64,000 nt of DNA from Cytobacillus firmus NBRC 15306 (GTDB taxonomy: Bacteria > Bacillota > Bacilli > Bacillales > Cytobacillaceae), in NCBI RefSeq assembly GCF_001591465.1, contig NZ_BCUY01000008.1, positions 1 through 64,000 of the forward strand, written 5' to 3'. The translations under genes were made by a program, and so were the position numbers. Positions 43,122-53,997 of this stretch are shown here, in pieces (positions within the stretch are counted from its first letter, which is position 1; every line of letters starts with the position of its first letter). Under the pieces are notes generated by a model. It was not told the origin of the DNA. It worked only from the letters and a program-made list of their open reading frames with translations, and searched no databases.

Positions 43122-45767
43122 TTATTCTCCTTTTAGCTCTCTAATGCGAGCTTCTACAGCTGCTCTCTTCTCGCTGTAGTCTTGTTCTTTTGCTTTCTCT
43201 TCCTCAATTACTTTTTCTGGCGCTTTTTTAATAAAGCCTTCGTTGGAAAGTTTCTTTTGAACACGTTCTACTTCTTTATTTAATTTATCCCACTCTTTCT
43301 GCAGTCTGGCCACTTCTTCTTCGATATTAATCAGGCCTTCAAGCGGCAGAATGATTTCTGCCCCAGTCACAACTGCTGTCATCGCCTTATCGGGTGTCTC
43401 AACCTCTAAAGCCAGCACCAGTTCCTCAGGATTACAGAAGCGTTCAATATAGGCACGGTTATTTTCCAGTATAGCAAGAATTTCCTGGTCCTTAGCCCTT
43501 ATCATCATTTTAATCTTCTTGCTCATTGGCGTGTTCACTTCAGCACGGCTGTTGCGGACAGAACGGATGATTTCAACAAGCAGCTTCATCTCATTTGCAG
43601 CCTGGTTGTCTGTGTATTCATCGTTTACAGCCGGCCACTGGGCAACCGTAATGGATTCGCCTGAATGAGGAAGGTTCTGCCAGATTTCCTCTGTAATGAA
43701 TGGCATAAATGGATGAAGCAGGCGCATTGTGTTATCCAGAACATATGCCAGGATAGAGCGCGTTGTTTTCTTGGCAGCTTCATCTTCGCCATACAGCGGA
43801 AGCTTCGCCATTTCAATATACCAGTCGCAGAAATCATCCCAAATGAAGTTGTACAGCACTCGGCCAACCTCTCCAAACTCATAGCGGTCAGACAATCTTG
43901 TAACAGTCTCGATTGTTTCATTCAAACGGGTTAATATCCATTTATCAGCAACAGACTTTTCACCGCTTAAATCAATTTCTTCGAATTTCAATCCATCCAT
44001 ATTCATTAAGGCAAAGCGGGATGCGTTCCAGATTTTATTGGCAAAGTTCCAGGTTGCCTCTACCTTTTCCATGCTGAAGCGAAGATCCTGTCCCGGCGAG
44101 CTTCCTGTAGAAAGGAAGTAACGCAGTGAATCGGCACCATACTGGTCGATTACATCCATCGGATCAACGCCATTTCCAAGTGACTTACTCATCTTGCGTC
44201 CCTGTGAGTCACGAACAAGACCATGAATTAATACATCCTGGAATGGACGCTCTCCTGTAAATTCGAGACCCTGGAAAATCATTCGTGATACCCAGAAGAA
44301 AATAATGTCATAGCCTGTTACAAGGGCAGCAGTCGGATAATATCTCTTAAAGTCAGCAGAGTCAGTATCCGGCCAGCCCATCGTTGAAAACGGCCATAAT
44401 GCTGAACTGAACCATGTATCTAATACATCTTTATCCTGTTCCCAGTTTTCACTATCTTCAGGAGCTTCATGACCTACATAAACCTCACCAGTCTCCTTGT
44501 GATACCAGGCCGGGATGCGGTGTCCCCACCAAAGCTGGCGTGAAATACACCAGTCGCGGATATTTTCCATCCAGCGCAGATACGTTTTTTCAAATCGATC
44601 CGGAACAAAGTTCACTTTTTCCTCTTTATTCTGAAGTGCGATGGCTTCATCCGCAAGAGGCTGCATTTTTACAAACCATTGTGTTGAAAGGTATGGTTCA
44701 ACTACCGCACCGCTGCGCTCTGAATGGCCCACAGAATGCATATGCTCTTCAATTTTGAAAAGAACTCCTTCTCCCTGAAGATCCTTTACGATCTGCTTGC
44801 GGCATTCAAAGCGGTCCATACCCTGGTATTTACCGGCTCTGCTGTTCATCGTGCCATCTTCATTCATTACAAGAATTCTTTCAAGATTGTGGCGGTTTCC
44901 GATTTCGAAATCATTTGGGTCATGAGCAGGTGTAATTTTTACTGCACCTGACCCAAAATCCATCTCTACATAATCATCTGCAACAATCGGAATTTCGCGT
45001 CCTGTAATAGGCAATTTAACCGTCTTGCCGATTAAATGCTTATAGCGCTCATCTTCCGGGTGTACAGCTACAGCAGTATCGCCAAGCATCGTTTCAGGGC
45101 GTGTAGTGGCAATTTCGATATGTCCCGAACCGTCTGTCAGTGGATATCTCATATGGTAGAAAGCACCTTGAACATCCTTGTAAATAACTTCGATATCAGA
45201 AAGGGCCGTTTTCGTGGACGGATCCCAGTTGATGATGTACTCGCCGCGGTAAATCAATCCTTTATTATAAAGTGAAACGAAAACCTCTCTGACAGCTTTT
45301 GATAACCCTTCATCAAGGGTGAAGCGTTCTCGGCTGTAATCAAGCCCTAAACCAAGTTTTGACCATTGCTGGCGGATATGGCTGGCATACTCCTCTTTCC
45401 ACTTCCATGTTTCTTCCACAAATTTTTCACGGCCTAAATCATAGCGGCTTTTGCCATCATTGCGAAGCTTTTCTTCAACCTTTGCCTGAGTGGCAATACC
45501 CGCATGATCCATTCCAGGAAGCCATAAAACATCGTATCCCTGCATGCGCTTCATTCGTGTGAGGATATCCTGCAGCGTCGTATCCCATGCATGGCCGAGA
45601 TGAAGCTTACCAGTTACGTTCGGAGGCGGAATCACAATTGTATACGGCTGCTTCGTTTCGTCGTCTTTTGCTTCAAAGAACTTCCCTTCCAGCCACCAGT
45701 CATATCTTCCTTTTTCAATCGCCTGCGGATCATATTTCGTCGGCATTGATAATTCATTGTTATCCAT
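43122..45767 (-). CDS. valS: Valyl-tRNA synthetase
   Basis: A class Ia synthetase that charges tRNA-Val and edits threonine. The 881-residue protein has the HIGH motif in [16 protein letters not shown], the CP1 editing domain ([20 protein letters not shown]), the KMSKS motif in [19 protein letters not shown], an anticodon-binding helical domain and the C-terminal coiled coil typical of ValRS (about 810-880, [20 protein letters not shown]). AGGAAG precedes the ATG. Expression is controlled by the T-box leader upstream. Confidence 0.98.
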   Translation of the reverse strand: MDNNELSMPTKYDPQAIEKGRYDWWLEGKFFEAKDDETKQPYTIVIPPPNVTGKLHLGHAWDTTLQDILTRMKRMQGYDVLWLPGMDHAGIATQAKVEEKLRNDGKSRYDLGREKFVEETWKWKEEYASHIRQQWSKLGLGLDYSRERFTLDEGLSKAVREVFVSLYNKGLIYRGEYIINWDPSTKTALSDIEVIYKDVQGAFYHMRYPLTDGSGHIEIATTRPETMLGDTAVAVHPEDERYKHLIGKTVKLPITGREIPIVADDYVEMDFGSGAVKITPAHDPNDFEIGNRHNLERILVMNEDGTMNSRAGKYQGMDRFECRKQIVKDLQGEGVLFKIEEHMHSVGHSERSGAVVEPYLSTQWFVKMQPLADEAIALQNKEEKVNFVPDRFEKTYLRWMENIRDWCISRQLWWGHRIPAWYHKETGEVYVGHEAPEDSENWEQDKDVLDTWFSSALWPFSTMGWPDTDSADFKRYYPTAALVTGYDIIFFWVSRMIFQGLEFTGERPFQDVLIHGLVRDSQGRKMSKSLGNGVDPMDVIDQYGADSLRYFLSTGSSPGQDLRFSMEKVEATWNFANKIWNASRFALMNMDGLKFEEIDLSGEKSVADKWILTRLNETIETVTRLSDRYEFGEVGRVLYNFIWDDFCDWYIEMAKLPLYGEDEAAKKTTRSILAYVLDNTMRLLHPFMPFITEEIWQNLPHSGESITVAQWPAVNDEYTDNQAANEMKLLVEIIRSVRNSRAEVNTPMSKKIKMMIRAKDQEILAILENNRAYIERFCNPEELVLALEVETPDKAMTAVVTGAEIILPLEGLINIEEEVARLQKEWDKLNKEVERVQKKLSNEGFIKKAPEKVIEEEKAKEQDYSEKRAAVEARIRELKGE

Positions 45768-45799
45768 ATGTCATTCTTCCTTTCTAAAAGCAATCAGCA

Positions 45800-46093
45800 A
45801 AAATAAAAAAACTCCACTCGCCTTAAAAGGACGAATGGAGTTTGCTTCGCGGTACCACCTTTTTTTCAACCAATAAAGAAAATCCGGGTAAGACATTCTT
45901 ATAGTGATTGACACTTGTGCAGATAACGGATTTCCCGTCTTTTACTACTTGGCTGCTGCCTTTCGCAAAAGATGCTCTAGGGCGACCTTCCAACGGTTCT
46001 GCCTGGATAACCTTTCAGCTGCTGGTTTTCCTCTCTAAAAGGCAAATGGCCATTGTACTCTTCCCTGTCTTAGCATCGATATAAAGTTATATA
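45800..46093 (-). ncRNA. T-box riboswitch of valS
   Basis: The leader carries the T-box core GGTGGTACCGCG (45848-45859 on the opposite strand), followed by a terminator (AACTCCATTCG pairing with CGAGTGGAGTT, then a T-run). The variable T-box base is U, matching the A73 discriminator of tRNA-Val. A GTC at 45984-45986, at a plausible place at the 3' side of stem I, could be the specifier codon. Uncharged tRNA-Val should favour the antiterminator and valS expression. Confidence 0.92.
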
Positions 46094-46099
46094 TAAAAT

Positions 46100-46129
46100 A
46101 TACTACCGAAAAAAACCTGTTATAGTCAA
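46100..46129 (-). promoter_or_regulatory. SigA promoter of the valS leader
   Basis: On the minus strand TTGACT (46124-46129), an 18-base spacer and TAGTAT (46100-46105). Confidence 0.6.
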
Positions 46130-46130
46130 T

Positions 46131-46306
46131 AAGGATTCCCCAGTTTTTTATATATTATTCACCGTCTCCATTGAAGTGCTGATAAATTTGCCCTTATTCA
46201 TTGCCGGGTGCGAGAACGTTATAGGGGAAAAAATGAAAATAGGCACTTTACGGAAAAAAGAATCATAGGATATATAAAAGAACATTGGGGAAAGGGGTAT
46301 GCGCAA
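46131..46306. other. Intergenic stretch between valS promoter and small plus-strand gene
   Basis: AT-rich, presumably with the promoter of the small gene at 46307. An open frame from 46208 precedes that gene in the same frame, but its sequence is not convincing as protein and lacks a binding site. Confidence 0.4.
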
Positions 46307-46498
46307 ATGAGAAGAAAATATAATCCCTACACACTGCCTCCCTGGTTAAGAACTTTCAGGAATGTATGTGCACAATTCATTATCCCGTTCTGTGTTTTTC
46401 AAGGCATAAGAACAATATTATTGCCTACTACCTTCGATGTACTGCTGCTTTCGCTGTTCATCCTGATCGCTATCGCCTTTCATCTTCAATTGGTTTAG
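46307..46498 (+). CDS. Small membrane protein, unknown
   Basis: A 63-residue protein with a basic, aromatic N-terminus (MRRKYNPYTLPPWLRTFRNV) and two hydrophobic stretches (FIIPFCVFQGIRTILL; FDVLLLSLFILIAIAFHLQL). AAAGGGG stands 9 bases before the ATG at 46307, which I prefer to earlier starts. It is divergent from valS and convergent with ysxE. I do not know its function; the basic amphiphilic N-terminus suggests membrane insertion with the N-terminus inside. Confidence 0.65.
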   Translation: MRRKYNPYTLPPWLRTFRNVCAQFIIPFCVFQGIRTILLPTTFDVLLLSLFILIAIAFHLQLV

Positions 46499-46511
46499 GA
46501 GCCCGCATCCT

Positions 46512-47579
46512 TCAGCTTTGGGCTCCTTCCTGTGCTTGAGCTTCTGCTGCCGCTTTGGCTTCCTGCTTTTGCCTCTCAATCTCATCGATCCTCATAACGG
46601 CATATTCAATGTTTTTTAAAAGCCAGTACTGCCTTTGCAGATGCTGAACCGCCTTTCTTTCTCCTCTCTTTCCTTCCCCTTTATAATATTGTTCGCAAGC
46701 TTTGATAATCGGACTCGGATGAGCAAAGTAGCTTTGAAACAGCAGCATCTCGTCGTCCCTGAAGGGAGAGTACTTCATATATGTGTATATCCATTCTACA
46801 CATTCTTCCGATCTTTTTGGATGTGTTTTCAGTGTTCTTGATAAAAACGGCAGCAAATCATGAAGCGGCGATCCCTGTCTTGCATTTTCGAAATTTGTGA
46901 AGTAACCATATCCCCTATCATCGTATAAAAAATGTTCGGTTGAAACTTTTCCATGAATGATGACCGTACGTGCTTTTTCACTTTCCTTTGTTTTTTCATA
47001 CCAATCCTTAAATTTATTTGTGGAGAATTTTAGTGCCTGGCTGACATCATGGTAGTATAGGGAAAACATCAGCTCAAAAGGAGACATATACTCTTTTCGT
47101 TCGCAGGCCTCGATGAATCCTTCCAGAAACTCCTTTTCCTTCTCCCATTCCTGTAAGGTATTTTCATAATGTTCAGTACGGTCTTCTTTTTTTATAGGAA
47201 CTTCCCGTGAGGACAACGTGTGGAGTCTTGCCAATTCCCTAATCATCTGCTGATGCCGCTCAAATCTGTCCTCCTTTTCTTCATTGGACATCCAGGGCAT
47301 TAAATAAAATAATTCATTCTGATGGAGCACAGCATATCTCCCGTCCACCGTTGGGTAAATTGGAACTATTCTGTTATAGCCTTTTTGAAAGAGTGTTTGT
47401 ACATGCCTTATAAAATCCGCTCCACGCTGAGGCTTTATTCTCTTCAAAGCAAACACGCCTTTGCTGCTGTAAACCTTCTGAACTCTCCCAAAATCCTCTG
47501 CAAAATGCGGCTCTAATGAATAATGTTTTAAAATGGGAGAGACTTTCTGCAGCCGATTTTTTTCTTCCACCTTAACCAC
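46512..47579 (-). CDS. ysxE: YsxE, spore coat protein of the CotS kinase-like family
   Basis: A 355-residue protein of the CotS/YsxE family, with an aminoglycoside-phosphotransferase-like fold: the glycine-poor N-lobe (VYSSKGVFALKRIKPQRG) and a Brenner-like loop HGKVSTEHFLYDDRG, in which the usual catalytic HxDxxxxN pattern is altered (HGKVSTEH), so activity is doubtful. In B. subtilis YsxE is a coat protein dependent on SafA/SpoVID. It follows spoVID, as there. The end is Ala/Gln-rich. A hairpin (46498-46526) overlaps the stop. Confidence 0.9.
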   Translation of the reverse strand: MVKVEEKNRLQKVSPILKHYSLEPHFAEDFGRVQKVYSSKGVFALKRIKPQRGADFIRHVQTLFQKGYNRIVPIYPTVDGRYAVLHQNELFYLMPWMSNEEKEDRFERHQQMIRELARLHTLSSREVPIKKEDRTEHYENTLQEWEKEKEFLEGFIEACERKEYMSPFELMFSLYYHDVSQALKFSTNKFKDWYEKTKESEKARTVIIHGKVSTEHFLYDDRGYGYFTNFENARQGSPLHDLLPFLSRTLKTHPKRSEECVEWIYTYMKYSPFRDDEMLLFQSYFAHPSPIIKACEQYYKGEGKRGERKAVQHLQRQYWLLKNIEYAVMRIDEIERQKQEAKAAAEAQAQEGAQS

Positions 47580-47611
47580 TCACTTTCCAGAATGAAAAAA
47601 ATATACTTTGG

Positions 47612-47652
47612 TTAAACAAATAGCTGAGCGGGTTATCAATACCTGCTCAGCC
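47612..47652 (-). terminator. Possible weak terminator between spoVID and ysxE
   Basis: On the minus strand GCTGAGCAGG pairs with CCCGCTCAGC (one mismatch), followed by TATTTGTTT. The T-run is imperfect, so partial read-through into ysxE is likely. Confidence 0.55.
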
Positions 47653-47662
47653 TTTTAACCTT

Positions 47663-48922
47663 TTAATGGGCTACCGCAACAGGAATGTACAGCACTTGCC
47701 CTTCATAAATATCCTGATTAATTTCCAGATGATTCACCCTTAATAGCTGCTGAGCCGGTATATCATACCTTTCAGCAATGGCATCAATTGTGTCACCGTT
47801 CTGCACAATGCAAACCTTGAGTTTAACATGTTCTTCTGACTCTTCCTTGCGGGCAAAAAACTCAGTTAACGACATGCTTTTCTTTTTGGAGAGTTTCTTT
47901 TTCTTAGCTTCCTGTTCTGAAGAGGATGATGATTCCTCTGTTTCCTCAGGGGTTTCCTGTGCAGCTGCCTGGACAGGTTTCTTTTCAAAAGATGGGCTAT
48001 CTGATTCGGACCCTTCCGTCATTTGATAAATTTCCTGTGCAGTAGGCGGTGTTTCCTCTTCACTGCGCTGAGAAGAGAAAGATATTTCCGGTGCAGTTTT
48101 TTGCGTCTGTTCTTCTTGCGGCTGGTCTTGTGTTACTTCAAGCGCTGCAGGCACTGCAGGTTTGATGACTTCCTGCTCATCCGTTTCAGGCTGCTTTCTT
48201 GCTTCTGCCTCAAAAGGGATATATACCTCAGCTGTCTCCGGCTGCTCTTCCAGCTGTTCCTCTTCCCGTATATCTTCCTCGGCACCAGCGAAAACCTGTT
48301 CAGTGGATGCCTGTTCCTCCCTTTCTTCCTCCTGTTCCTGTTCTTCCTGCTGATAAGACGGCCATTCCTGCAGAATCGGCTCTTCTTCCTCTGTCTCCTC
48401 CACCGCTTCAGAAGATCTGTACAGAGGCTCTAATTCTTCAGTTTCAGGTTCAATTTCTTCCTCCCATACTTGAACAGGCACATGCTGCTGATCGCCATAT
48501 AATCCTGTTATGGTTAAATTAGCTGTCAGCTTCATACAGCTTCTTTCCGGCAGAACATAATCGAAGGACTCTACCGCAACGTCAATATCGTAAATGCTTT
48601 GGATTCTATTATTCGGAATGGTGATATCGACAGGAAAGTAATGCTTGAATTCACAAATTCCTTCTCCCCGTTCTTCAATTGTCTGAACGAACTTGGTAAC
48701 TGCAAAATCCTCTTGTTCTTCCTCGGATGCTTCTTCTTCGCTGCGTCTATACTCACCCGCCAGTTCCAGTGCTCCCTGGATTGTTACATATTGATCGCTT
48801 TCCTGAATTGTTATATTGGGGTCTAACGAGATGGAAATCAGGTCTGATACTTCCTGTCCTTTTTGAAACCATACTGATTCTTCTAAAGAAAATCGTAAGC
48901 ACGATGGATTCCCCTGAGACAA
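47663..48922 (-). CDS. spoVID: SpoVID, spore coat encasement protein
   Basis: SpoVID drives the coat layers around the forespore and binds SafA. The 419-residue protein has a conserved N-terminal domain (LRFSLEESVWFQKGQEVSDL, ISISLDPNITIQESDQYVTI), a long Glu/Gln-rich disordered middle (about 150-350) and a C-terminal LysM domain (VCIVQNGDTIDAIAERYDIP). I chose the TTG at 48920-48922, with GGGAGG 7 bases upstream, because the family sequence begins there; a longer frame upstream lacks a binding site. Confidence 0.93.
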   Translation of the reverse strand: MSQGNPSCLRFSLEESVWFQKGQEVSDLISISLDPNITIQESDQYVTIQGALELAGEYRRSEEEASEEEQEDFAVTKFVQTIEERGEGICEFKHYFPVDITIPNNRIQSIYDIDVAVESFDYVLPERSCMKLTANLTITGLYGDQQHVPVQVWEEEIEPETEELEPLYRSSEAVEETEEEEPILQEWPSYQQEEQEQEEEREEQASTEQVFAGAEEDIREEEQLEEQPETAEVYIPFEAEARKQPETDEQEVIKPAVPAALEVTQDQPQEEQTQKTAPEISFSSQRSEEETPPTAQEIYQMTEGSESDSPSFEKKPVQAAAQETPEETEESSSSSEQEAKKKKLSKKKSMSLTEFFARKEESEEHVKLKVCIVQNGDTIDAIAERYDIPAQQLLRVNHLEINQDIYEGQVLYIPVAVAH

Positions 48923-48971
48923 AGCGACTCCTCCCTTCGAATCTTTGCGTTTAATCACTATGTCATTAACA

Positions 48972-49000
48972 ATCCTATGAGGGATGAGGATACTTTATGA
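48972..49000 (-). promoter_or_regulatory. Candidate SigE promoter of spoVID
   Basis: On the minus strand TCATAAA (48994-49000), 14 bases, then CATAGGAT (48972-48979): spacing as in SigE promoters, sequence only partly matching. spoVID is SigE-dependent in B. subtilis. Confidence 0.4.
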
Positions 49001-49028
49001 TTAGAAAAATAGCGCTTAATGGGAATAT

Positions 49029-49058
49029 GAAAAACACTCATCAAAAATGATGAGTGTC
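49029..49058 (-). terminator. Terminator of the hem operon
   Basis: On the minus strand ACACTCATCA pairs perfectly with TGATGAGTGT around 4 bases, followed by TTTTTCATATT. It follows the hemL stop directly. Confidence 0.9.
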
Positions 49059-49067
49059 AGGTTTTGC

Positions 49068-50354
49068 TTATTTTAATTTGGAGAATGCCTTTTCAGCAGC
49101 CAAGATTGTTTTTTCGATATCCTCATCTGTATGTGCAGTTGAGAGGAAGAGTCCTTCGAATTGGGATGGCGGCAGGAAGACTCCCTGGTTTGCCATTTCC
49201 CTGTAGTATTCTGCAAAGAATTCAAGATTGGATGTTTTGGCTTTTTCATAGTTAACAACGTCTTCATTTGTAAAGAAGATGCCGATCATGGATCCGGCCC
49301 GGTTGATGGTGTGCGGGATATCATATTTTTCAGCAGCTGCCTTAAGCCCTTCTTCCAGTCTGTCTGCTTTTCTTTCAAATTCTTTGTAGGAATCCGGTGT
49401 CAGCTGGCTTAAAGTCTCGAAACCGGCTGTCATGGCAAGAGGATTTCCTGATAATGTTCCTGCCTGGTAAATTGGGCCGCTTGGTGCAATCTGCTTCATT
49501 ATTTCAGCTTTTCCCCCATATGCACCGACTGGGAGACCGCCCCCAATAACTTTTCCAAGACATGTAATGTCCGGAGTCACCCCAAAATAGCCCTGCGCAC
49601 AATTGTAGCCAACGCGGAATCCGGTCATTACTTCATCAAAAATAAGCAGGGATCCGTTTTGCTCTGTAATTTCCCTTAAGCCTTCAAGGAAGCCTGGCTG
49701 TGGAGGAACGACTCCCATATTTCCAGCTACCGGCTCCACAATCACACCTGCAATATCACCTCCGAATTGCTCGAAGGCATATCTTACACTGTCCAGATCA
49801 TTATAAGGAACTGTAATCGTGTTTTTAGCAACACCTTCAGGAACACCCGGACTGTCAGGCAGCCCCAATGTTGCTACACCAGAGCCGGCTTTGATTAGAA
49901 GAGAATCGCCGTGGCCATGATAGCAGCCTTCAAATTTCATGATTTTATTCCGGCCGGTGTATCCTCGAGCAAGTCTTAAAGCACTCATGGTAGCTTCTGT
50001 TCCGGAAGAAACCATTCGCACCACTTCGATGGATGGGACGCGCTCAATAACAAGCTTAGCAAGCTCGTTCTCAATTTCAGTTGGAGCTCCGAAGCTTGTC
50101 CCCATTTCAGCTACTTTTTTAATACCCTCGACCACACGTTCATTCGTATGACCCAGAATTAAGGGGCCCCAGGACAATACATAATCAATATATTCATTGC
50201 CATCGATATCGTAGATTTTAGAGCCGCGTCCGCGTTCCATAAAAATGGGATCCATATTAACCGATTTAAAGGCACGTACAGGAGAGTTTACTCCTCCAGG
50301 CATCAATTCGCTTGCCTCTTTAAAAGCCTTGTTAGATTTTTCATAAGAGCGCAT
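49068..50354 (-). CDS. hemL: Glutamate-1-semialdehyde 2,1-aminomutase HemL
   Basis: HemL is a PLP enzyme that turns glutamate-1-semialdehyde into 5-aminolevulinate. The 428-residue protein has [11 protein letters not shown] near the N-terminus, [17 protein letters not shown], the [14 protein letters not shown] segment, [12 protein letters not shown] and the PLP lysine in [24 protein letters not shown] precedes the ATG. It is the last gene of hemA-hemX-hemC-hemD-hemB-hemL, 54 bases after hemB. Confidence 0.97.
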   Translation of the reverse strand: MRSYEKSNKAFKEASELMPGGVNSPVRAFKSVNMDPIFMERGRGSKIYDIDGNEYIDYVLSWGPLILGHTNERVVEGIKKVAEMGTSFGAPTEIENELAKLVIERVPSIEVVRMVSSGTEATMSALRLARGYTGRNKIMKFEGCYHGHGDSLLIKAGSGVATLGLPDSPGVPEGVAKNTITVPYNDLDSVRYAFEQFGGDIAGVIVEPVAGNMGVVPPQPGFLEGLREITEQNGSLLIFDEVMTGFRVGYNCAQGYFGVTPDITCLGKVIGGGLPVGAYGGKAEIMKQIAPSGPIYQAGTLSGNPLAMTAGFETLSQLTPDSYKEFERKADRLEEGLKAAAEKYDIPHTINRAGSMIGIFFTNEDVVNYEKAKTSNLEFFAEYYREMANQGVFLPPSQFEGLFLSTAHTDEDIEKTILAAEKAFSKLK

Positions 50355-50408
50355 GTCATCCCTCTTTTCTATTTAATAAGGAGTTTCATTAACTAATGAT
50401 CTGCAGTT

Positions 50409-51389
50409 TTAGCCTTGTTCCTTAATCCACCTTGCCGCATCTTTTGCATGGTAAGTAATAATTAAATCACTCCCTGCACGCTTCATGCCTGTAAGCATTT
50501 CCATAACTATTCTCTGTTCATCGATCCAGCCGTTTTGTGCCGCAGCTTTAACCATTGAATATTCGCCGCTCACATTATAAATCACAATTGGCAGATTGAT
50601 GTTGTTCTTAACGTCCCGTACAATATCCAAATAAGGCATTCCCGGTTTAACAATCAGGAAATCTGCCCCTTCCATTAAATCAGATTCAGCTTCGCGCATG
50701 GCTTCCATGCGGTTGGCAGGATCCATCTGATATGCTTTCCGGTCACCAAATTGCGGTGTGCTGTCAGCTGCATCCCGGAAAGGACCATAGAATGCAGATG
50801 CGTATTTAACTGCATAAGACATAACCGGGATATCTTCAAATCCGGCTTCATCAAGACCTGCCCGGATGGCTGCTGTAAACCCATCCATCATATTTGAAGG
50901 GGCAATAATGTCTGCTCCTGCTTTAGCCTGGCTTACAGCCGTCTGCACAAGCAGTTCCAGAGATGCATCATTCAGCACTTCTCCATTTTCAATCAAACCG
51001 CAATGGCCATGGTCGGTATACTCGCAAAGACAAGTATCAGCAATAATGATGATTTCAGGATATTTAGCTTTAATAAACCTTGTAGCTTCCTGTACGATTC
51101 CATGGTCATGATAAGCCTGCTGCCCGCATGCATCTTTCTCTTTAGGAATTCCAAATAAGAGAACGGACTTTATTCCAAGAGAAACAACTTCGGTCATCTC
51201 CTCTTCCAGATGATCCAGCGATAAGTTGAAGATGCCCGGCATTGAAGGTATTTCTCTTTTAATGCCTTCACCTTCTGCCACGAAAATCGGATAAATTAAA
51301 TCATCAATGCGCAAGAAGTTTTCACGGATAAGCGCTCTCATATTCGGACTTTTTCGAAGGCGTCTATGCCTGTTAAATTGAAGATCCAT
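50409..51389 (-). CDS. hemB: Delta-aminolevulinic acid dehydratase HemB
   Basis: HemB joins two 5-aminolevulinates into porphobilinogen. The 326-residue TIM barrel has the zinc-binding cysteine cluster ([16 protein letters not shown]), the Schiff-base lysines in [16 protein letters not shown] and [14 protein letters not shown], and the [12 protein letters not shown]-terminus. AGGAGGG precedes the ATG, which overlaps the hemD TAA by one base (TAATG), so translation is coupled. Confidence 0.97.
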   Translation of the reverse strand: MDLQFNRHRRLRKSPNMRALIRENFLRIDDLIYPIFVAEGEGIKREIPSMPGIFNLSLDHLEEEMTEVVSLGIKSVLLFGIPKEKDACGQQAYHDHGIVQEATRFIKAKYPEIIIIADTCLCEYTDHGHCGLIENGEVLNDASLELLVQTAVSQAKAGADIIAPSNMMDGFTAAIRAGLDEAGFEDIPVMSYAVKYASAFYGPFRDAADSTPQFGDRKAYQMDPANRMEAMREAESDLMEGADFLIVKPGMPYLDIVRDVKNNINLPIVIYNVSGEYSMVKAAAQNGWIDEQRIVMEMLTGMKRAGSDLIITYHAKDAARWIKEQG

Positions 51390-52168
51390 TACTTTTCCCT
51401 CCTGGTTTCTGCTAAATATCTAATAATGCTCTTAAGCATGCTATGTACTGTATATTCTTCCGGAACTGCATGCACCTGCAGGCCATGTGCCTCTGCACGT
51501 TCTTTTGTCACAGGGCCGATGCAGCCAACCAAACTGTTTTTCACCGCATTCTGAAAACCAAGCTCCTTTATAGCCTCCATAAAATGATCCACTGTGGAGG
51601 GACTGGTAAAAGGAAGAATGTCTAACCCTTTTCCTGAAAGCTGTTCTCTTAACAGGCTGATGCTGTCACGTGGAAAAGTAGTTTTATAAACAATGATTTC
51701 ATCAACATTTGCACCCTTTTCTGAGAGAGAAGCTGCGATGTAGTCACGTGCGAGATTTCCTTTAGGGATCAATACCTTCATCCCTTTTTCCACTAGCGGC
51801 AAAAAATCCTCAACAAACCCTTCAGCAACATATTCTCCGGGTACAAACTGCACCTTTAATCCCTTATCAGCAATCATTTTTTTTGTTTTCTCGCCGATAA
51901 CCGCTATTTTAGGGAAAGGGCTGCTTAGACTAAAATTCTCAAAAAAAACATCCACAGCAGTTTTGCTGGTGAATATCACCCAGTCATAAGTATGAATTTG
52001 CTTACGGGCTTGAAATAAAGCTTTATTCCGCAAAGGCTCAAAAGCAATCAGGGGGATCTCAACCGGCATCCCCCCATAGCTTCGGATAAGAGCTGAAAAG
52101 GACTGAGCCTCTTTTTTCCCTCTTGGCACCAGAACATTCATGCCATCTAAAGGGGAAGTCCGTTTCAT
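51389..52168 (-). CDS. hemD: Uroporphyrinogen-III synthase HemD
   Basis: HemD cyclises hydroxymethylbilane with inversion of ring D to give uroporphyrinogen III. The 259-residue protein has two similar lobes ([40 protein letters not shown]) and the family signatures [15 protein letters not shown] and [13 protein letters not shown]. HemD is poorly conserved; operon position between hemC and hemB confirms it. The ATG overlaps the hemC stop (ATGA). Confidence 0.94.
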   Translation of the reverse strand: MKRTSPLDGMNVLVPRGKKEAQSFSALIRSYGGMPVEIPLIAFEPLRNKALFQARKQIHTYDWVIFTSKTAVDVFFENFSLSSPFPKIAVIGEKTKKMIADKGLKVQFVPGEYVAEGFVEDFLPLVEKGMKVLIPKGNLARDYIAASLSEKGANVDEIIVYKTTFPRDSISLLREQLSGKGLDILPFTSPSTVDHFMEAIKELGFQNAVKNSLVGCIGPVTKERAEAHGLQVHAVPEEYTVHSMLKSIIRYLAETRREK

Positions 52169-53100
52169 TGCCCGTCAAGCTCCTCTTTTACCCTGTCGAT
52201 AAGCTCTTTAGCTCCCTGTCCGGTTAACTTAACAGCCACCTTAACACCAAGCTCTTCCGGGTTTGAACCTGTTAGTGTCTCCTTGTATATCACTTTTCCA
52301 TCAGGAGAACCTACAAGTCCAGTTAACTCCAATTCCCCTGTTTCATTAATTGTTGCAAACCCTGCAATCGGAACCTGGCAGCCGCCTTCCATCTTATGCA
52401 GGAATGCACGCTCTGCACGCACAGTCTGGTTCGTCTCAGGGCATGTGAATTTATCAAGCAATGCCCTTAGCTCCTTATCACTTTCACGGCACTCTATGGA
52501 AAGTGCTCCCTGGCCAACTGCCGGCACACAGATTTCCGGCTCCAGGAATTCCGTAACAACATCCGATGCCCAGCCCATCCTGGATAGACCTGCTGCCGCA
52601 AGAATAATTGCATCATATTCTTCCGTTTCCAGTTTGGATAATCGGGTATCTATGTTTCCTCTGATCCACTTAATCTCGAGATCCGGACGCTGTGCCAGAA
52701 GCTGTGCCCCTCTGCGCAGGCTGCTTGTTCCAATTGCAGATCCCGGCTTTAAGTCATTCAGTTTGATATGCCCTTTTGAAATGAGTGCATCCCGATGGTC
52801 TTCTCTTTCCGGAATGCTTCCAATTGTCAGACCTTCCGGAAGAACAGCAGGCATATCCTTCATGCTATGTACAGCCATATCAATTTCCTCATCAAGCATG
52901 GCCTGTTCAATTTCCTTTACGAATAAACCTTTTCCTCCGACCTTTGAAAGGGTAACATCAAGAATTTTATCACCTTTTGTGACAATTTCCTTCACTTCAA
53001 ATTCAAAGGATGGATCGATCTTTTTCAATTGGCTGATCACCCAGTTGGTCTGAGTTAATGCCAGCTTGCTTCGTCTTGAACCTACAATTATTTTTCTCAT
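52165..53100 (-). CDS. hemC: Porphobilinogen deaminase HemC
   Basis: HemC polymerises four porphobilinogens into hydroxymethylbilane. The 311-residue protein begins [17 protein letters not shown], has the substrate-binding arginines ([27 protein letters not shown]), [15 protein letters not shown] and the cysteine that carries the dipyrromethane cofactor (Cys241, [11 protein letters not shown]). I chose the ATG at 53098-53100 with AGGAGG 6 bases upstream instead of an in-frame start five codons earlier. Confidence 0.97.
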   Translation of the reverse strand: MRKIIVGSRRSKLALTQTNWVISQLKKIDPSFEFEVKEIVTKGDKILDVTLSKVGGKGLFVKEIEQAMLDEEIDMAVHSMKDMPAVLPEGLTIGSIPEREDHRDALISKGHIKLNDLKPGSAIGTSSLRRGAQLLAQRPDLEIKWIRGNIDTRLSKLETEEYDAIILAAAGLSRMGWASDVVTEFLEPEICVPAVGQGALSIECRESDKELRALLDKFTCPETNQTVRAERAFLHKMEGGCQVPIAGFATINETGELELTGLVGSPDGKVIYKETLTGSNPEELGVKVAVKLTGQGAKELIDRVKEELDGQ

Positions 53101-53149
53101 GACAGCCTCCTGCAATTATGTCTGGCAGCGAACAGTCGCCTCCGCTATT

Positions 53150-53983
53150 CTATGAATACCAAAAATGGAAAGATGAAAGTTTGCCGAATAAAAAGAAGTT
53201 AATTAATACAATTAAAAATGATGCTAAATTCCAGAGTGCTAAAGATTTTCCATATAAGCCCTTTCCTACTTTCATATAGAGATAAATACTATATAAAGCC
53301 AGGACAATGAATGAACCGATTACCTTGGAGTCATACCAGACCATATGCGGCAGTTTAATGTATGCCCACTGGATGCCTAAAATTAAACTTATCATCAGCA
53401 TAGGTACACCGATTACATTTAATACATAGGACATATGTTCAAGCTTTGACAAATCCGTTATCCGGAGCAGCCTCGTTCCCCACTTTTTCCTTTTCAGCAA
53501 ATCATATTGAATAAGATACAGCAATGAAAAAACGAAGGAGAGCGAGAAGGCCCCATATGAAAGAATCGCAACTGTTATATGAATCAGCAGGAGTTCTGAT
53601 ATGAGCTGCTGCGCTTTGACAGCCGAATCAATCTGCACAGGTGCGAATGTATGAATCGCCATGATGATAAAGCCCAGAACATTTGTAAAAAAGACGATAA
53701 AATCAACTCTGAGCAGCCTGTTGATTCCCAAAGAAAGAGTGATAAGCACCCAGGCATAAAAATACAGGCCCTCAAAAATGGTCAATACGGGAAACCTTCC
53801 TGTATTAATCATATAAAGTATTAGGAACACCGTTTGAAGCACCCATACAAATGCAAGTAACCAGAAGGCAATTCTATTCGCCTTCCGGTTATGATGAAGA
53901 AAATCAATAAAATATAATAAGACACATAAGGCATACAGAACCACCGTGAATTCATGCAGCCGTGTCATATAGATGTCAAACAT
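53150..53983 (-). CDS. hemX: HemX, membrane protein of the CcsA/HemX family
   Basis: A 277-residue integral membrane protein with about eight hydrophobic segments, including FTVVLYALCVLLYFIDFLHH, and the CcsA-like late segment (GIQWAYIKLPHMVWYDSKVI). In B. subtilis HemX reduces the amount of HemA (glutamyl-tRNA reductase) rather than being an enzyme of heme synthesis; its cytochrome c assembly relatives bind heme. GGGG lies before the ATG. It is second in the hem operon, 14 bases after hemA. Confidence 0.93.
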   Translation of the reverse strand: MFDIYMTRLHEFTVVLYALCVLLYFIDFLHHNRKANRIAFWLLAFVWVLQTVFLILYMINTGRFPVLTIFEGLYFYAWVLITLSLGINRLLRVDFIVFFTNVLGFIIMAIHTFAPVQIDSAVKAQQLISELLLIHITVAILSYGAFSLSFVFSLLYLIQYDLLKRKKWGTRLLRITDLSKLEHMSYVLNVIGVPMLMISLILGIQWAYIKLPHMVWYDSKVIGSFIVLALYSIYLYMKVGKGLYGKSLALWNLASFLIVLINFFLFGKLSSFHFWYS

Positions 53984-53997
53984 GGACAGGACCCCTT

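Noticed and set aside
46498-46526. Terminator for the small plus-strand gene (GGAGCCC/GGGCTCC)
   Set aside because: The hairpin is good but is followed only by TTCCT and overlaps the ysxE end, so I cannot call it a terminator.
48023-48522. Plus-strand open frames opposite the spoVID middle region
   Set aside because: They result from the Glu/Gln-rich repeats of spoVID read in reverse; composition (Leu/Phe/Cys/Arg runs) is not protein-like.
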